Notes: generated by a model not told the origin, from the letters alone. Shown: positions 9,643 through 19,605, numbered from the stretch's first letter. The stretch: DNA of 64,000 nt from Chitinophaga filiformis (GCF_900102545.1 NZ_FNBN01000001.1:1318221-1382220); one strand, 5' to 3'. A program made the numbers and translations.

Positions 9643-10257
9643 ATGATACAGATCATCACACACAGTACATTCCTGCCGGAAGAAACCATCTACTGGCAGC
9701 AACTGCTCGCCGAAGGCGCAGACAGCATCCTCGTACGCAAACCGGGATGGCCGGAAGCCGACTATGAACTGCTGTTGCAGGACGCAGATACTTCCTGTTA
9801 TCCTAAACTGATGATAGCCGGGCATCCTGCGCTTTGTGAGAAGTATGGCCTGCAGGGCGTACATTTCAGTGAAGCCGGCAGAGGGCTTGTAAATGGCGAC
9901 CAGATCATCGGCTACCGGCAGAAAGGATGGCGCCTCAGCACCAGCATTCATGCTGCCGAGACTTTACAGATAGCCAGTGACAACTGGCACCAGCTCTTAC
10001 TGGCCCCCGTGTTTGACAGTATCTCCAAACCTGGCCATACGAGTACGTTCGGAGATGGCTTCCGCCTTTTCAAGGATGGTTATAACGGGCAGGTACTGGC
10101 GTTGGGAGGGATCGATCATACCACAGCAGCAAAGGCCCGCGACATGCAGTTTGACGGGATTGCCCTATTGGGCGCCATCTGGCAGGAACCAGCTACCGCT
10201 ATCAGCAACTTCCGCCGCATCAGGGATATATGGAGAACAGACGCCCTTATGTCATGA
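9643..10257 (+). CDS. TenI/ThiE-like protein (probable thiazole tautomerase)
   Basis: A 204-residue TIM-barrel protein of the thiamine phosphate synthase superfamily. The phosphate-binding and pyrophosphate-loop residues expected of a true ThiE are altered: the usual QLR appears as VRKPG and the IND motif as IAGHP. LLLAPVFDSISKPGH matches the TenI branch, whose Bacillus member tautomerises the ThiG product. A genuine ThiE lies two genes downstream, which supports a different job for this one. Its 3' end overlaps thiD by 28 nt. The superfamily is certain; the tautomerase role is inferred. Confidence 0.8.
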   Translation: MIQIITHSTFLPEETIYWQQLLAEGADSILVRKPGWPEADYELLLQDADTSCYPKLMIAGHPALCEKYGLQGVHFSEAGRGLVNGDQIIGYRQKGWRLSTSIHAAETLQIASDNWHQLLLAPVFDSISKPGHTSTFGDGFRLFKDGYNGQVLALGGIDHTTAAKARDMQFDGIALLGAIWQEPATAISNFRRIRDIWRTDALMS

Positions 10258-10985
10258 GCCTGGCCGGCCTGGACCCATCCGCCGGAGCAGGCCTGCTGGC
10301 AGATATAAAAACCTTTGAAACGCTTGGCACCTATGGCCTGGGTGTCTGCACAGCACTCACTGTTCAGACAGATACCCGCTTCCTTTCTGTAGAATGGCAG
10401 TCCGCAGAACAGATCATTGCACAGGCAACGCCTTTACTGGAAACATTCCCGGTGGACTACTGTAAGATCGGGATCGTGCAGGATGCAGATACCATACTGG
10501 AAGTAATACAGGCTATCAGGGCCTTACAGCCGGACATACGCTTCATACTAGACCCGGTATTGAAAGCAAGCGCCGGCTATACGTTTCATAATACCGCCCG
10601 GTTATCGGTATGGCAGGAAGTCCTGCAGCAGGTCTACCTGCTGACGCCCAATTATCATGAGGCGCTACTCCTGAGCGGCAAGGAAGACGGACATGCCGCA
10701 GCAATTGCCCTCGCAGCACATAGCGCAGTACTGTTAAAAGGAGGGCACCGGCAGGAAAGACAGGGAGTAGACACCTTGTATATGGGCAGGACCGACATGA
10801 TCGACATTCCCGCCGGCAATACAGCTGTCTTTCCCAAACATGGTTCCGGCTGTGTGCTCAGCGCTGCTATTACTGCACAACTGACAGCAGGTAGTTCGCT
10901 GCCAGCCGCCTGTATCACGGCCAAGCTTTATACAGAAAAGTACCTGGCCAGTCATTCATCACTTTTAGGTTATCATATCACATGA
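10230..10985 (+). CDS. thiD: hydroxymethylpyrimidine/phosphomethylpyrimidine kinase
   Basis: This ribokinase-fold enzyme phosphorylates HMP and then HMP-P to give HMP-PP. Visible are the substrate motif SLAGLDPSAGAGLLADIKTF near the N-terminus, LDPVLKASAGY mid-protein, and the GSGC anion-hole/catalytic motif (HGSGCVLSAAI) near residue 208. At 251 residues it is close to the usual ThiD length. It overlaps the TenI-like gene upstream and shares ATGA with thiE downstream, indicating translational coupling. Confidence 0.95.
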   Translation: MENRRPYVMSLAGLDPSAGAGLLADIKTFETLGTYGLGVCTALTVQTDTRFLSVEWQSAEQIIAQATPLLETFPVDYCKIGIVQDADTILEVIQAIRALQPDIRFILDPVLKASAGYTFHNTARLSVWQEVLQQVYLLTPNYHEALLLSGKEDGHAAAIALAAHSAVLLKGGHRQERQGVDTLYMGRTDMIDIPAGNTAVFPKHGSGCVLSAAITAQLTAGSSLPAACITAKLYTEKYLASHSSLLGYHIT

Positions 10986-11596
10986 TCAGCTCATTGCATT
11001 ATATATCACAACAAACAGCAACTGCCTCCCACCTGGATAATATCCTGGCTGCCTGTGAGGCCGGTTGCAGATGGATACAGCTCCGTATCAAGAATGAACC
11101 CGAAGACAAGATCCTGGCCAGCGCACTTGCAGCAAAAGCTATTTGCTCACGGTACAACGCCACCCTGATCATCAATGATCATCCGCATATTGCCAAGACA
11201 GTAGGCGCACACGGTGTACACGTCGGCAAGCAGGATATGACGGTGACCAGCGCCCGAGCCATCACCGGTGATGAGTTTATTATCGGTGGTACAGCCAATA
11301 CTCTGGAGGATATTCTCATTCACGTAAAGGACGGCGCCAACTATGTAGGTCTGGGGCCTTACCGCTTCACCACTACCAAAGAGAAGCTGAGCCCTATCCT
11401 GGGACTGGAAGGCATTGCCGGCATTATGCAAGCGCTCAGGAACATGGGCATTCATATTCCCGTCATCGCCATCGGCGGCATACTGGCAGAAGACCTGCCG
11501 GCACTGGTGCAGACAGGCATTCACGGTATTGCGGTAAGTGGTCTTATCACACACGCAGAAAACAAATTTCAAACTGTATCATCTCTTACAATATGA
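10982..11596 (+). CDS. thiE: thiamine phosphate synthase
   Basis: This TIM-barrel enzyme joins HMP-PP to thiazole phosphate to make thiamine phosphate. All hallmark segments are present in its 204 residues: WIQLRIKN (QLR), [10 protein letters not shown] (IND), GVHVGKQDM, the pyrophosphate loop [11 protein letters not shown], and the C-terminal AIGGI. These separate it from the TenI-like paralogue in the same operon. It overlaps thiD and thiG by 4 nt each. Confidence 0.95.
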   Translation: MISSLHYISQQTATASHLDNILAACEAGCRWIQLRIKNEPEDKILASALAAKAICSRYNATLIINDHPHIAKTVGAHGVHVGKQDMTVTSARAITGDEFIIGGTANTLEDILIHVKDGANYVGLGPYRFTTTKEKLSPILGLEGIAGIMQALRNMGIHIPVIAIGGILAEDLPALVQTGIHGIAVSGLITHAENKFQTVSSLTI

Positions 11597-12366
11597 CACC
11601 GCTCATAATAGCCGGTCATTCCTTTTCTTCCCGCCTGTTTACCGGCACAGGCAAGTTCGCCTCACTACCCGTTATGGAGGAAGCCTTGCTGGCTTCCGGT
11701 TCAGAACTGGTTACAGTGGCGCTGAAAAGGGTGGACGTCCACAACGAATCGGATGATATGCTGCAGCACATACATCATCCGCAACTAAAATTACTGCCTA
11801 ATACTTCTGGTGTAAGAACCGCCAAAGAAGCCGTATATGCAGCCCAACTGGCACGTGAGGCCCTTGAAACAAACTGGCTTAAACTGGAAATACATCCTGA
11901 TCCACGTTACCTGTTGCCGGATCCTGTTGAGACATTAAAGGCAGCAGAAGAACTGGTAAAGCTGGGCTTCATTGTATTGCCATATGTACATGCAGATCCT
12001 GTGTTGTGCAAAAGGCTGGAGGAAGTAGGCACCGCCGCCGTAATGCCTTTAGGCGCCCCTATAGGCAGCAACAAAGGCTTACGTACGATAGACTTCCTGG
12101 AGATCATCATCGAGCAAAGTAATGTGCCCGTAGTAGTGGATGCAGGTATCGGCAGTCCTTCCGATGCGGCAAAAGCCATGGAGATAGGAGCAGACGCCGT
12201 ATTGGTGAATACCGCTATTGCTGTGGCAAAAGATCCGGTAATGATGGCCCAGGCATTCAGGCAGGCTGTAATAGCCGGCAGACAGGCATATGAGGCTGGA
12301 TTGCCTTCCGTACAGCGGCAGGCGGTGGCCTCCAGCCCCCTGATCGGCTTTCTTGATGAAGTTTAA
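11593..12366 (+). CDS. thiG: thiazole synthase ThiG
   Basis: ThiG condenses deoxyxylulose phosphate, dehydroglycine and ThiS-thiocarboxylate into the thiazole ring. The 257-residue TIM barrel shows LFTGTGKF near the N-terminus, [31 protein letters not shown] with the Schiff-base lysine, [12 protein letters not shown], and [19 protein letters not shown]. It is directly followed by thiH, the source of dehydroglycine. Confidence 0.96.
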   Translation: MTPLIIAGHSFSSRLFTGTGKFASLPVMEEALLASGSELVTVALKRVDVHNESDDMLQHIHHPQLKLLPNTSGVRTAKEAVYAAQLAREALETNWLKLEIHPDPRYLLPDPVETLKAAEELVKLGFIVLPYVHADPVLCKRLEEVGTAAVMPLGAPIGSNKGLRTIDFLEIIIEQSNVPVVVDAGIGSPSDAAKAMEIGADAVLVNTAIAVAKDPVMMAQAFRQAVIAGRQAYEAGLPSVQRQAVASSPLIGFLDEV

Positions 12367-12377
12367 ACAAGTACACC

Positions 12378-13487
12378 ATGTCAGGTTTTAAAGACATTTT
12401 CGATCAATATAACTGGGATGAGGTTAAGGCGGGTATTTATGCGAAGACCGCCCGTGACGTAGAGGCTGCACTCAACAGCAGTAAACGCACCCTGGAGGAT
12501 TTTAAGGCACTGATCTCTCCGGCTGCCGCTCCTTATCTGGAACAGATGGCACAGCTAAGCCGCAGGCTTACACAACAGCGCTTTGGCAATACGATGCAGT
12601 TATACATTCCCCTGTACCTCAGTAATGAGTGCCAGAATATCTGTACTTATTGTGGTTTCAGCCTGGATAACAAGATTGCCCGGAAGACGCTGAACAAGGA
12701 AGAGATACTCCGGGAGGTGGAAGTTATCAAAGCGATGGGGTATGAGCATGTGCTACTGGTGACAGGAGAGGCCAACCAGACGGTAGGCGTAGATTATTTC
12801 CGGGAGGCACTGAAAGTGATCCGGCCCCATTTCGCCAATATTTCCATGGAAGTGCAACCTATGGATGAGGCAGACTATGCTGAACTGATCCCTCATGGAC
12901 TGCATGCGGTATTGGTCTACCAGGAAACATATCACCAGGCTGACTATAAACTACATCATCCCAAAGGCCGTAAATCGAATTTTGAGTACCGTCTGGACAC
13001 GCCAGACAGGTTGGGGCGGGCAGGTATCCATAAAATAGGTTTGGGCGTACTGATAGGGCTGGAAGACTGGCGTACGGACAGTTTTTTTACAGCCCTCCAT
13101 CTACGATACCTGGAAAGAACCTATTGGCAAACGAAATACAGTATTTCCTTCCCCCGTTTACGCCCCTGTTCAGGCGGTCTGCCTCCCAAGGTGGAAATGA
13201 ATGACCGTGAACTGGTACAGCTGATCTGTGCGTACCGCTTACTGGACCAGGAAATAGAACTAAGTCTTTCTACCAGGGAAACACCCCGTTTCAGGGATAA
13301 CGTGATCAAACTGGGTATTACCGCGCTTAGTGCGGGTTCAAAGACCAATCCGGGCGGATATGCAACCGATCTGTCTTCGCTGGAGCAGTTTGAAATATCT
13401 GACGATCGTAGTCCGGCAAGCATCAGTGGCATGCTACGGGCGCAGGGATATGAGCCTGTGTGGAAAGATTGGGATGAAGGTTATTGA
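12378..13487 (+). CDS. thiH: 2-iminoacetate synthase ThiH
   Basis: This radical-SAM enzyme cleaves tyrosine to give dehydroglycine (2-iminoacetate) and p-cresol. The 369-residue protein carries the cluster motif Cx3Cx2C in NECQNICTYCGFS, and further family motifs such as GEANQTVG, EVQPMDEADYAEL and PRLRPCSGG. Its use in place of glycine oxidase ThiO fits a lineage able to make thiazole without oxygen. It is the last gene of the thiamine operon, starting 11 nt after thiG. Confidence 0.96.
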   Translation: MSGFKDIFDQYNWDEVKAGIYAKTARDVEAALNSSKRTLEDFKALISPAAAPYLEQMAQLSRRLTQQRFGNTMQLYIPLYLSNECQNICTYCGFSLDNKIARKTLNKEEILREVEVIKAMGYEHVLLVTGEANQTVGVDYFREALKVIRPHFANISMEVQPMDEADYAELIPHGLHAVLVYQETYHQADYKLHHPKGRKSNFEYRLDTPDRLGRAGIHKIGLGVLIGLEDWRTDSFFTALHLRYLERTYWQTKYSISFPRLRPCSGGLPPKVEMNDRELVQLICAYRLLDQEIELSLSTRETPRFRDNVIKLGITALSAGSKTNPGGYATDLSSLEQFEISDDRSPASISGMLRAQGYEPVWKDWDEGY

Positions 13488-13520
13488 TAAAAGACCGGTA
13501 GAAGCATTTTATAAAAAACA

Positions 13521-13545
13521 ACAGCCCCGCATCCTACGGGGCTGT
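13521..13545. terminator. hairpin between thiH and the DUF2383-like gene
   Basis: ACAGCCCCG pairs perfectly with CGGGGCTGT over a 7-nt loop. The T-run is on the minus-strand side, so it suits the leftward gene best, but it closes both converging units. Confidence 0.75.
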
Positions 13546-13704
13546 GAATTTACCTAAATCCATTACTGAAAAATGTTACTTATTGAGATAAGTAGCCGCT
13601 TTAATCTTACATCTTTCAAATGTAAGCTGTACATAATGAACAACCACCGTTACCTCCTATTATGAACAAAAAGAACAACGGCATTCAAAATGAACACACA
13701 GCGG

Positions 13705-14163
13705 TCAATGCGGGATCTTTTCCAGGTCCCTATAAGTTCTCACCGTTTCGTGCGATCCTCTGAGCGCGCCTTTTTGGTTAGCGATCAGTTCCCTTACGCT
13801 GTAGGGCATTGGCGTACTGGAGCGCAGTACATCTTCGTAGGTTCTTTGTGCCGCGTCTTCCGCGTACTCGCAGGAAGACAATAATGATTGGCGGTCACGT
13901 CCTGAAAAGGTAGCTTTTACATCCATCCAGTTTCTGTAGAGTTTTCCATATACGGAAGAGCCTCCAACATCTCCTCCGCCGTCCAGCAATATGCTGTTTA
14001 ACTGGTCAATATAAGTGCGGCTTTCGTCTGCCATTCTCTGGAACAAAGCCTTCAGGTCGGTATCATCTGTTAATGCTATTGCTTTTTTATATCCTTCCAC
14101 ACGATCTTGATTGATCCTGACCAGATCACTCAGGGCTTCCTGCAATTTTTCATTGAGTTGCAT
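13705..14163 (-). CDS. PA2169-family four-helix-bundle protein (DUF2383-like)
   Basis: This 152-residue, mostly helical protein resembles the DUF2383/PA2169 ferritin-like family: paired long helices with E/D-x-x-R patterns (LVRINQDRVEGYKKAI; FQRMADESRTYIDQL) and the SSVYGKLYRNWMDVKATFSGRDRQSLLSSCEYAEDAA segment shortened here to its diagnostic words YRNWMDVK and CEYAEDAA. The family is often induced under stress, but its biochemical function is unknown. I start at the ATG rather than an in-frame TTG nine nt upstream, because the -7 box leaves only 6 nt before this ATG. A lmo0937-type stress membrane peptide is divergently encoded. Confidence 0.82.
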   Translation of the reverse strand: MQLNEKLQEALSDLVRINQDRVEGYKKAIALTDDTDLKALFQRMADESRTYIDQLNSILLDGGGDVGGSSVYGKLYRNWMDVKATFSGRDRQSLLSSCEYAEDAAQRTYEDVLRSSTPMPYSVRELIANQKGALRGSHETVRTYRDLEKIPH

Positions 14164-14169
14164 GATAGT

Positions 14170-14177
14170 CAAATTTA
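14170..14177 (-). promoter_or_regulatory. -7 promoter element of DUF2383-like gene
   Basis: TAAATTTG on the minus strand is a perfect TAnnTTTG match 6 nt before the chosen ATG, implying a leaderless or nearly leaderless mRNA. It argues against the upstream TTG start, which would overlap the box. Confidence 0.6.
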
Positions 14178-14467
14178 GATTAATGCAATGATGTTATATA
14201 TGTATGGTTCAAAAATGCGACCAGTTTCTGCGCTTTTGCCAGGCAGGCATGGTGGCCCATTACAGGGTTTTATCTGGCGGGGATTTTGCCCTTGCTGGGG
14301 AATACACTCCACATCAAAAAGCCCAATAAAAATACCCGTATATATTGCTTAAAAAAGGGAAGAATACGCCGTAACCCTTATAAACATTGAAGAAGCGCAT
14401 TCCAGGCACCTGTTAACACTATCTGGCACAGATTTTTTACATGTTACTGTAACCAAATCTTATTGAT

Positions 14468-14620
14468 ATGAACGGCTTACTTTATTTAATCGCGGTTATC
14501 CTCATTATCGGATGGATTCTGGGTGCGTTTGTTTACTCCGCCGGCAGTTTGATACATGTGCTGTTGGTACTAGCTATCATTGCTATTCTTGTAAATATTA
14601 TACGCGGCCGGGCAGTATAA
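14468..14620 (+). CDS. lmo0937-family small membrane protein
   Basis: A 50-residue peptide, MNGLLYLIAVILIIGWILGA to GRAV, with two hydrophobic helices separated by VYSAGSLIH. This matches the lmo0937-type family (helix, Gly-rich turn, S-x-x-H, helix, basic tail NIIRGR). Members are widespread, often stress-linked, and of unknown function. The stop is followed 37 nt later by a strong terminator, which supports a real short transcript. Confidence 0.8.
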   Translation: MNGLLYLIAVILIIGWILGAFVYSAGSLIHVLLVLAIIAILVNIIRGRAV

Positions 14621-14656
14621 GCCAGGCGACAACCGAGCTCCATTGTGTGAAAAAAA

Positions 14657-14722
14657 GGTAATCAGTCGTAGCAAAATGATCAGATGTATTATTTTGCTAC
14701 GATCTGATTACTTGTTTTTTTT
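14657..14722 (+). terminator. strong intrinsic terminator
   Basis: GTAATCAG and CGTAGCAAAAT pair with ATTTTGCTACG and CTGATTAC; the hairpin is followed by a run of eight T. It closes the lmo0937-type gene. Confidence 0.88.
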
Positions 14723-14765
14723 ATCTCCGGCAGCTATTGTTAACCAGGCGCCATATTTTTCATAT

Positions 14766-14773
14766 TACTTTTG
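14766..14773 (+). promoter_or_regulatory. -7 promoter element of phytase-like gene
   Basis: TACTTTTG matches TAnnTTTG and lies 24 nt before the ATG of the lipoprotein gene. Confidence 0.5.
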
Positions 14774-14797
14774 CGGCAAAGAAAACTGTCCTTTTAT

Positions 14798-15928
14798 ATG
14801 AGAAAATATATGCTGCTGGTTATGCTGCTAGTTGCCTGCTCAAGCATCCGGAAAACCAGCGTTAAAGACACTACTCCCTCCATTCACTCACTGATACTAC
14901 TGCATAAATACATTGTTCCCTACAATATGACATTTAATGGCACCACAGTAGGAGGGCTTTCAGGTATAGATTATGACAGCGTCCGGAAGGTATATTACCT
15001 GATCTGTGATGACCGTTCGGAAAGACAAGCCGCCAGGTTCTACACTGTTCAGATACCGGAGGATAATTATAACAGAGACAGTATCCGTTTCACCCATGTT
15101 ACCTCGTTAAGAATGCCTGATGGCAATGTATATCCATCAGCGAAAGCGCTTGCTCCTGATCCGGAAGCGATGCGTTATAATCCACACACCGGCCATCTGG
15201 TATGGAGCAGTGAAGGGGAAAGGATCATTTCCGAACAGGGTAATATCATCAATGATCCCGGCATATATGATATAGACAGCAGTGGGCGGTTCCTTGGCAG
15301 CTATCCCTTGCCGGGGCAGTTCCATATGCAGGCTACAGAAAATGGTCCAAGGCGCAATGGTGTGTTTGAAGGGCTTGGATTTACCCCCGATGGCCGGTAT
15401 ATGTTTGTAAGCCTGGAAGAACCCCGGTATGAGGATGGGCCTCGTGCTGACCTGAAGGATACAACTGCCTATATACGCATCATTAAGTATGATCTGCGTA
15501 CCCGCCAGCCCATAGCCCAGTATGCTTATAAGTTAGCACCCATTGCACATCCCGCTGTACCAGATTCCGCTTTTCGGGTAAACGGCATCTCAGATATACT
15601 GGTGCTCTCGGAAACACAGTTACTGGTGATGGAACGCTCTTTTTCAACGGGAGTAAAAAATAATACTATCCGTGTATTTAAGGTAGATCTTCAACATGCT
15701 ACTGATATTAATACTATCAATTCTCTACGTGAAACAACCCGTTTTACACCGGCACAAAAGACATTACTTCTGAACTTTGATGAGCTGGATACCTTTGTTG
15801 ATAATGTAGAAGGAATGACCTTCGGTCCGGTGCTGTCCAATGGACACAGAAGTCTCATTTTCGTTGTTGACAATAATTTTGATAAAAAAGAAGAGACGCA
15901 GTTTTACATCTTCGAGGTTAACCAATAA
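14798..15928 (+). CDS. esterase-like / phytase-like lipoprotein
   Basis: From ATG 14798 the protein is 376 residues and starts with a lipoprotein signal (LLVMLLVAC), so it is envelope-anchored. The body matches the phytase-like beta-propeller family: GGLSGIDYD near the start, LAPDPEAMRY, GVFEGLGFTPDGRYMFVSLE, NGISDILVLSETQLLVMER and NVEGMTFGP. The repeated E-G/E-A-M blade pattern is family-typical. Despite the name, phytase or esterase activity is proven for few members. It stands alone with its own promoter and terminator. Confidence 0.85.
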   Translation: MRKYMLLVMLLVACSSIRKTSVKDTTPSIHSLILLHKYIVPYNMTFNGTTVGGLSGIDYDSVRKVYYLICDDRSERQAARFYTVQIPEDNYNRDSIRFTHVTSLRMPDGNVYPSAKALAPDPEAMRYNPHTGHLVWSSEGERIISEQGNIINDPGIYDIDSSGRFLGSYPLPGQFHMQATENGPRRNGVFEGLGFTPDGRYMFVSLEEPRYEDGPRADLKDTTAYIRIIKYDLRTRQPIAQYAYKLAPIAHPAVPDSAFRVNGISDILVLSETQLLVMERSFSTGVKNNTIRVFKVDLQHATDINTINSLRETTRFTPAQKTLLLNFDELDTFVDNVEGMTFGPVLSNGHRSLIFVVDNNFDKKEETQFYIFEVNQ

Positions 15929-15957
15929 AGAATACTATTTTATCATAGAAAGTACAC

Positions 15958-15998
15958 AGAACAGGAAAGTACGCCAAAATACTACTTTCCTGTTTTGT
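15958..15998 (+). terminator. intrinsic terminator of phytase-like gene
   Basis: ACAGGAAAGTA pairs with TACTTTCCTGT around an 11-nt loop and runs into TTTTGTT. Confidence 0.85.
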
Positions 15999-16425
15999 TA
16001 ATTAATGTCATTTTTCTGATTTATATACAAATTGCCGAAATCCCTCCCTTATCCTCTCCCATAGCAGTTTTTCGCCGCTCAAAACTTTTTTGCAAAAACG
16101 TTTTACTTTACTTGAAAAATATTATACTTTTAACACGGAGTTACCATATTTATTCAAAAAGCCGAAATCGTTATAAAACTTGAACTATTTGAACTAAAAC
16201 TAAAATTCCGTAGCGTTATTTGGATCATTAATCATTAATTATTACTTGTAGCTTTTTCTTATCCGGACAGGATAACTATCAGCATTTTGTTTTATTCTTT
16301 TTCATTACAGGCCACGTAAAATAATGATGTAATGTAAATGTAACTGTAACAGTAATAACTGTACTTGTCTTGCTGCAATCGAATGCTTTGCAGCCTAGAA
16401 CTCTATTATCTAAAACCTCCAGAAT
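15999..16425 (+). promoter_or_regulatory. long A/T-rich leader region of the susC-like gene
   Basis: No gene is seen in these 427 nt. A TACTTTTA box occurs at about 16131. A cluster of TGTAA words (four in tandem, then AGTAATAACTGTA) fills 16326-16363, about 70 nt before the susC ATG. Such long leaders are common for susC genes and often carry regulator sites or small antisense RNAs; neither is shown here. Confidence 0.4.
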
Positions 16426-19400
16426 ATGAAGTCTAAATTCACACGTTTCATGAGGATCGCGGTGCAAGGCACATTAGCATTGCTGATGACGCTGCACGCA
16501 TTCTCACAAAGCCGGAAAATCACCGGCCGGGTCCTTGACAACAGGGATAACTCCCCACTCCCTGGTGTATCTGTACAAATTAAAGGCACTAGTAACGGAA
16601 CACAAACCAAACCAGATGGTACCTATAGCCTTGAGGCGCCATCCGGCAGTACCCTTGTGTTCTCTTTTATTGGTTATCTGAGCCAGGAAAAAGTGGTTAA
16701 TGGCGCTACTACCATTAACGTCAGCATGTCCTCTGACGTAAAATCTTTACAGGACGTAGTTGTAGTAGGTTATGGCGCCACAAGACGTTCTGACCTGACA
16801 GGTGCTGTAGCCTCTGTTAAAACTGCGCAACTGGAAGAAAGGCCCGCAGCCTCTGTAAACCAGGCGCTGGCAGGCAGGATCCCGGGTGTACAGGTTAACA
16901 CCAACTCCGGCCGTCCGGGTGGTCAGACCAATGTGCGTATCCGTGGTTTCAGTTCTATCAACACTACCAACAACCCGCTCTATGTAATTGATGGAGTGGT
17001 AATTCCGGTAGGTGCGCAAACACAGAGCAGTAATGCGATCGACTTCTTAAACCCGAATGAAATAGCATCTGTAGAGGTACTGAAAGACGCTTCCTCTACT
17101 GCGATCTATGGTGCGAGAGGTGCGAACGGTGTTATCCTGGTGACTACTAAAAGAGGTAATGCCAGTGGTAGCCGTGTTACTTATGATGTAGGTCTGGCTT
17201 ACAATACCATCGGCCCAAAACGCGTTCACATGCTGAATGCAAAGGAATATATGCAGGTAGAAGACCTGGCCTGGAAAAATGCACAGACTTATGATCCGGA
17301 TGGATGGGCCAAAGGTAACTACATATCTAAAGAGCCAAAGTTAAAAAGAACCAATCCTGATCTGTTTGATGCCAATGGCAATCCAAAATATGACACAGAC
17401 TGGTTTAAAGAATCCGTACAGCATAAAGTATCTCACAGCCACCAGTTAGGCTTTACAGGTGGTGATGAAAACAGCCAGTTTGGCCTGTTCCTGGGTTACA
17501 GGGATGATGAAGGTTTGCTGCTGAACTCTTACCTGAAAAGATACTCTGCACGTTTCACATTCGACAGCCAGATGAAAACATGGCTGAAAGTAGGTGGATC
17601 ACTGGGATACACCAGCCAGAACGAAAACCTGGTTGATATCGGTACCGGTGGTCTGAACTCTGTGCGTATGATCACAGAAGCACTGCCTTTCCTGCCGGTA
17701 AGAATGCCAAATGGTACTTTCAGCAATAACAAGCTGTATCCTGGCGCTGAAGGTGGTTCCAATCCTGTACAAATCCTGACCGACCGTAAGTATATCCTGC
17801 AAACGCAGAACGTACTGGGTAACGCATATGCAACTATCACCCTGGCCAAAGGCCTGGAATTCCGCTCTGTAGTAGGTGCTAACGTTGTAACCCGTGGCAG
17901 GAACGAATGGAACGGCCGTTCCCTCCTGGATATTTCTGCAACCCAGAAAGGTATCGCAATCGTAGCTAACGACAGGGAAACATACTGGTCATTTGAAAAC
18001 TACCTGACCTACAATAAACGTTTCAACCAGGTGCACTCCATCAATGCTTTAGCGGGTGTGGGTTGGCAGAAAGATGACATCTTTGGTTTCAACGTACGTG
18101 GTGAGAACTTCTCTACAGATTACTTCGAGGACAACAGCATTGGTTCCGCTGGTCTGATTCCTTCATCAGGCGCAGGTTCACGTAGACTCGGTTTTGCATT
18201 CAACTCCTACTTTGGCCGTGTGAACTATGGCTTTAAAGATAAGTACCTGGTTACCTTCACAGGCCGTGTAGATGGTTCTTCTAAATTTGGTCCCAACAAC
18301 AAATATGCGTTCTTCCCTTCCGCTGCGTTGGCATGGCGTGCATCTGAAGAACCATTCCTGAAAGGCAATCCAACTATCTCTACACTGAAGTTCCGTACAA
18401 GCTATGGTCTGACAGGTAACTCCGAGATCGCTCCTTACAGCTCTCTGGCGTTGTTGACTGCAAGCAACGACTATGCTTTCCCTCTGAACGGTCAGAAAGT
18501 ACAGGGTGTGGGTACCAGCAGGCTGCCTAATCCGGATCTGAAATGGGAAAAAACAGCACAGTATGACTTTGGTATGGAACTGGGTCTGTTAAAGAACAGG
18601 ATCTCCCTGGAAGCGGACCTCTACTACAGGAAAACCACTGACATGTTGCTGGAAGCTCCTGTACCAACTACCAGCGGTTACACCGTTATCAGCAGAAACG
18701 TTGGTGCAATGGAAAACAAGGGTCTTGAAATCGGCATCAACACTGTGAATATTGAGACCAAAAACTTCTCCTGGTCTACTACCTTCAACATCTCCTTCAA
18801 CAAAAATAAAGTACTGGCACTGGCTACTCCGGCAGATATCTTCGGTGTAGGTGGTCCTAACTTCACCAACCAGACAAATATCATCCGTGTTGGTGAACCA
18901 GTAGGTTCCTTCTGGGGTCTTGTACGTGAAGGCACCTGGGCTACCAAAGATGCAGCTGAAGCAGCACTGTTTAAAGACTACCGTGGTGGTAAACCAATCC
19001 TGCCGGGTGATATCAAATACCGTGACGTGAATGGTGACCATGCTATCAATGATGCTGACCGTATGATCATCGGTAATGGTAACCCTGACGGATGGGGAGG
19101 TTTCTTCAACACCTTTAAATACAAGAACCTGGATCTGACCGTTGAGTTGCAGTTCGTATATGGTAACGATGTACTGAACATGACACACCACTCCGGTGAA
19201 GACCGTACCGGCCTGGCTAACAGCTTCAGCTCTGTTCTGAATTACTGGACTCCGGAACATCAGAATACAGACATTGCAGCTCCCCGTCATCCGGATGCCG
19301 GCTATGTAACCAACGTGGATACCCGCTGGGTAGAAGATGGTTCTTTCCTCCGTGGTAAGAACCTGGCACTGGGTTATAATTTCTCTGCTGAAAAACTGAA

Positions 19401-19581
19401 ACGTCTGCATCTCAGCAAACTGAGAGTATATGCTTCTGTACAGAACTTCTTCCTCGCTACCAAATTCAGTGGTAACGATCCTGAGGTAAGCACTTACTCA
19501 CAGCCATTTGCACAGGGACAAACATTCTTTGATTATCCGAAACCAACTACGTTCCAGCTTGGTGCAAACGTTGCGTTCTAA
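16426..19581 (+). CDS. SusC/RagA-family TonB-dependent outer-membrane transporter
   Basis: The 1051-residue protein has a signal peptide (to about residue 28), a carboxypeptidase-regulatory-like domain (ITGRVLDNRDNSPLPGVSVQ, 32-105), the DVVVVGYG motif that precedes the plug, a plug domain (VRIRGFSSI, NPLYVIDGV, VLKDASSTAIYGARGANGVI) and a beta-barrel to the C-terminus. It imports a large nutrient, driven by TonB, with the lipoprotein encoded next door acting as lid. No STN domain is present, so direct signalling through a FecI/FecR pair is unlikely. No glycoside hydrolase, peptidase or sulfatase accompanies the pair, so the substrate is unknown. Confidence 0.95.
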   Translation: MKSKFTRFMRIAVQGTLALLMTLHAFSQSRKITGRVLDNRDNSPLPGVSVQIKGTSNGTQTKPDGTYSLEAPSGSTLVFSFIGYLSQEKVVNGATTINVSMSSDVKSLQDVVVVGYGATRRSDLTGAVASVKTAQLEERPAASVNQALAGRIPGVQVNTNSGRPGGQTNVRIRGFSSINTTNNPLYVIDGVVIPVGAQTQSSNAIDFLNPNEIASVEVLKDASSTAIYGARGANGVILVTTKRGNASGSRVTYDVGLAYNTIGPKRVHMLNAKEYMQVEDLAWKNAQTYDPDGWAKGNYISKEPKLKRTNPDLFDANGNPKYDTDWFKESVQHKVSHSHQLGFTGGDENSQFGLFLGYRDDEGLLLNSYLKRYSARFTFDSQMKTWLKVGGSLGYTSQNENLVDIGTGGLNSVRMITEALPFLPVRMPNGTFSNNKLYPGAEGGSNPVQILTDRKYILQTQNVLGNAYATITLAKGLEFRSVVGANVVTRGRNEWNGRSLLDISATQKGIAIVANDRETYWSFENYLTYNKRFNQVHSINALAGVGWQKDDIFGFNVRGENFSTDYFEDNSIGSAGLIPSSGAGSRRLGFAFNSYFGRVNYGFKDKYLVTFTGRVDGSSKFGPNNKYAFFPSAALAWRASEEPFLKGNPTISTLKFRTSYGLTGNSEIAPYSSLALLTASNDYAFPLNGQKVQGVGTSRLPNPDLKWEKTAQYDFGMELGLLKNRISLEADLYYRKTTDMLLEAPVPTTSGYTVISRNVGAMENKGLEIGINTVNIETKNFSWSTTFNISFNKNKVLALATPADIFGVGGPNFTNQTNIIRVGEPVGSFWGLVREGTWATKDAAEAALFKDYRGGKPILPGDIKYRDVNGDHAINDADRMIIGNGNPDGWGGFFNTFKYKNLDLTVELQFVYGNDVLNMTHHSGEDRTGLANSFSSVLNYWTPEHQNTDIAAPRHPDAGYVTNVDTRWVEDGSFLRGKNLALGYNFSAEKLKRLHLSKLRVYASVQNFFLATKFSGNDPEVSTYSQPFAQGQTFFDYPKPTTFQLGANVAF

Positions 19582-19605
19582 TCTAACACTTATCAAGAAA
19601 AAGAG

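Noticed and set aside
14170..14172. TTG start for the DUF2383-like gene
   Set aside because: It would lie within the predicted -7 box; the ATG nine nt downstream fits both promoter and family length.
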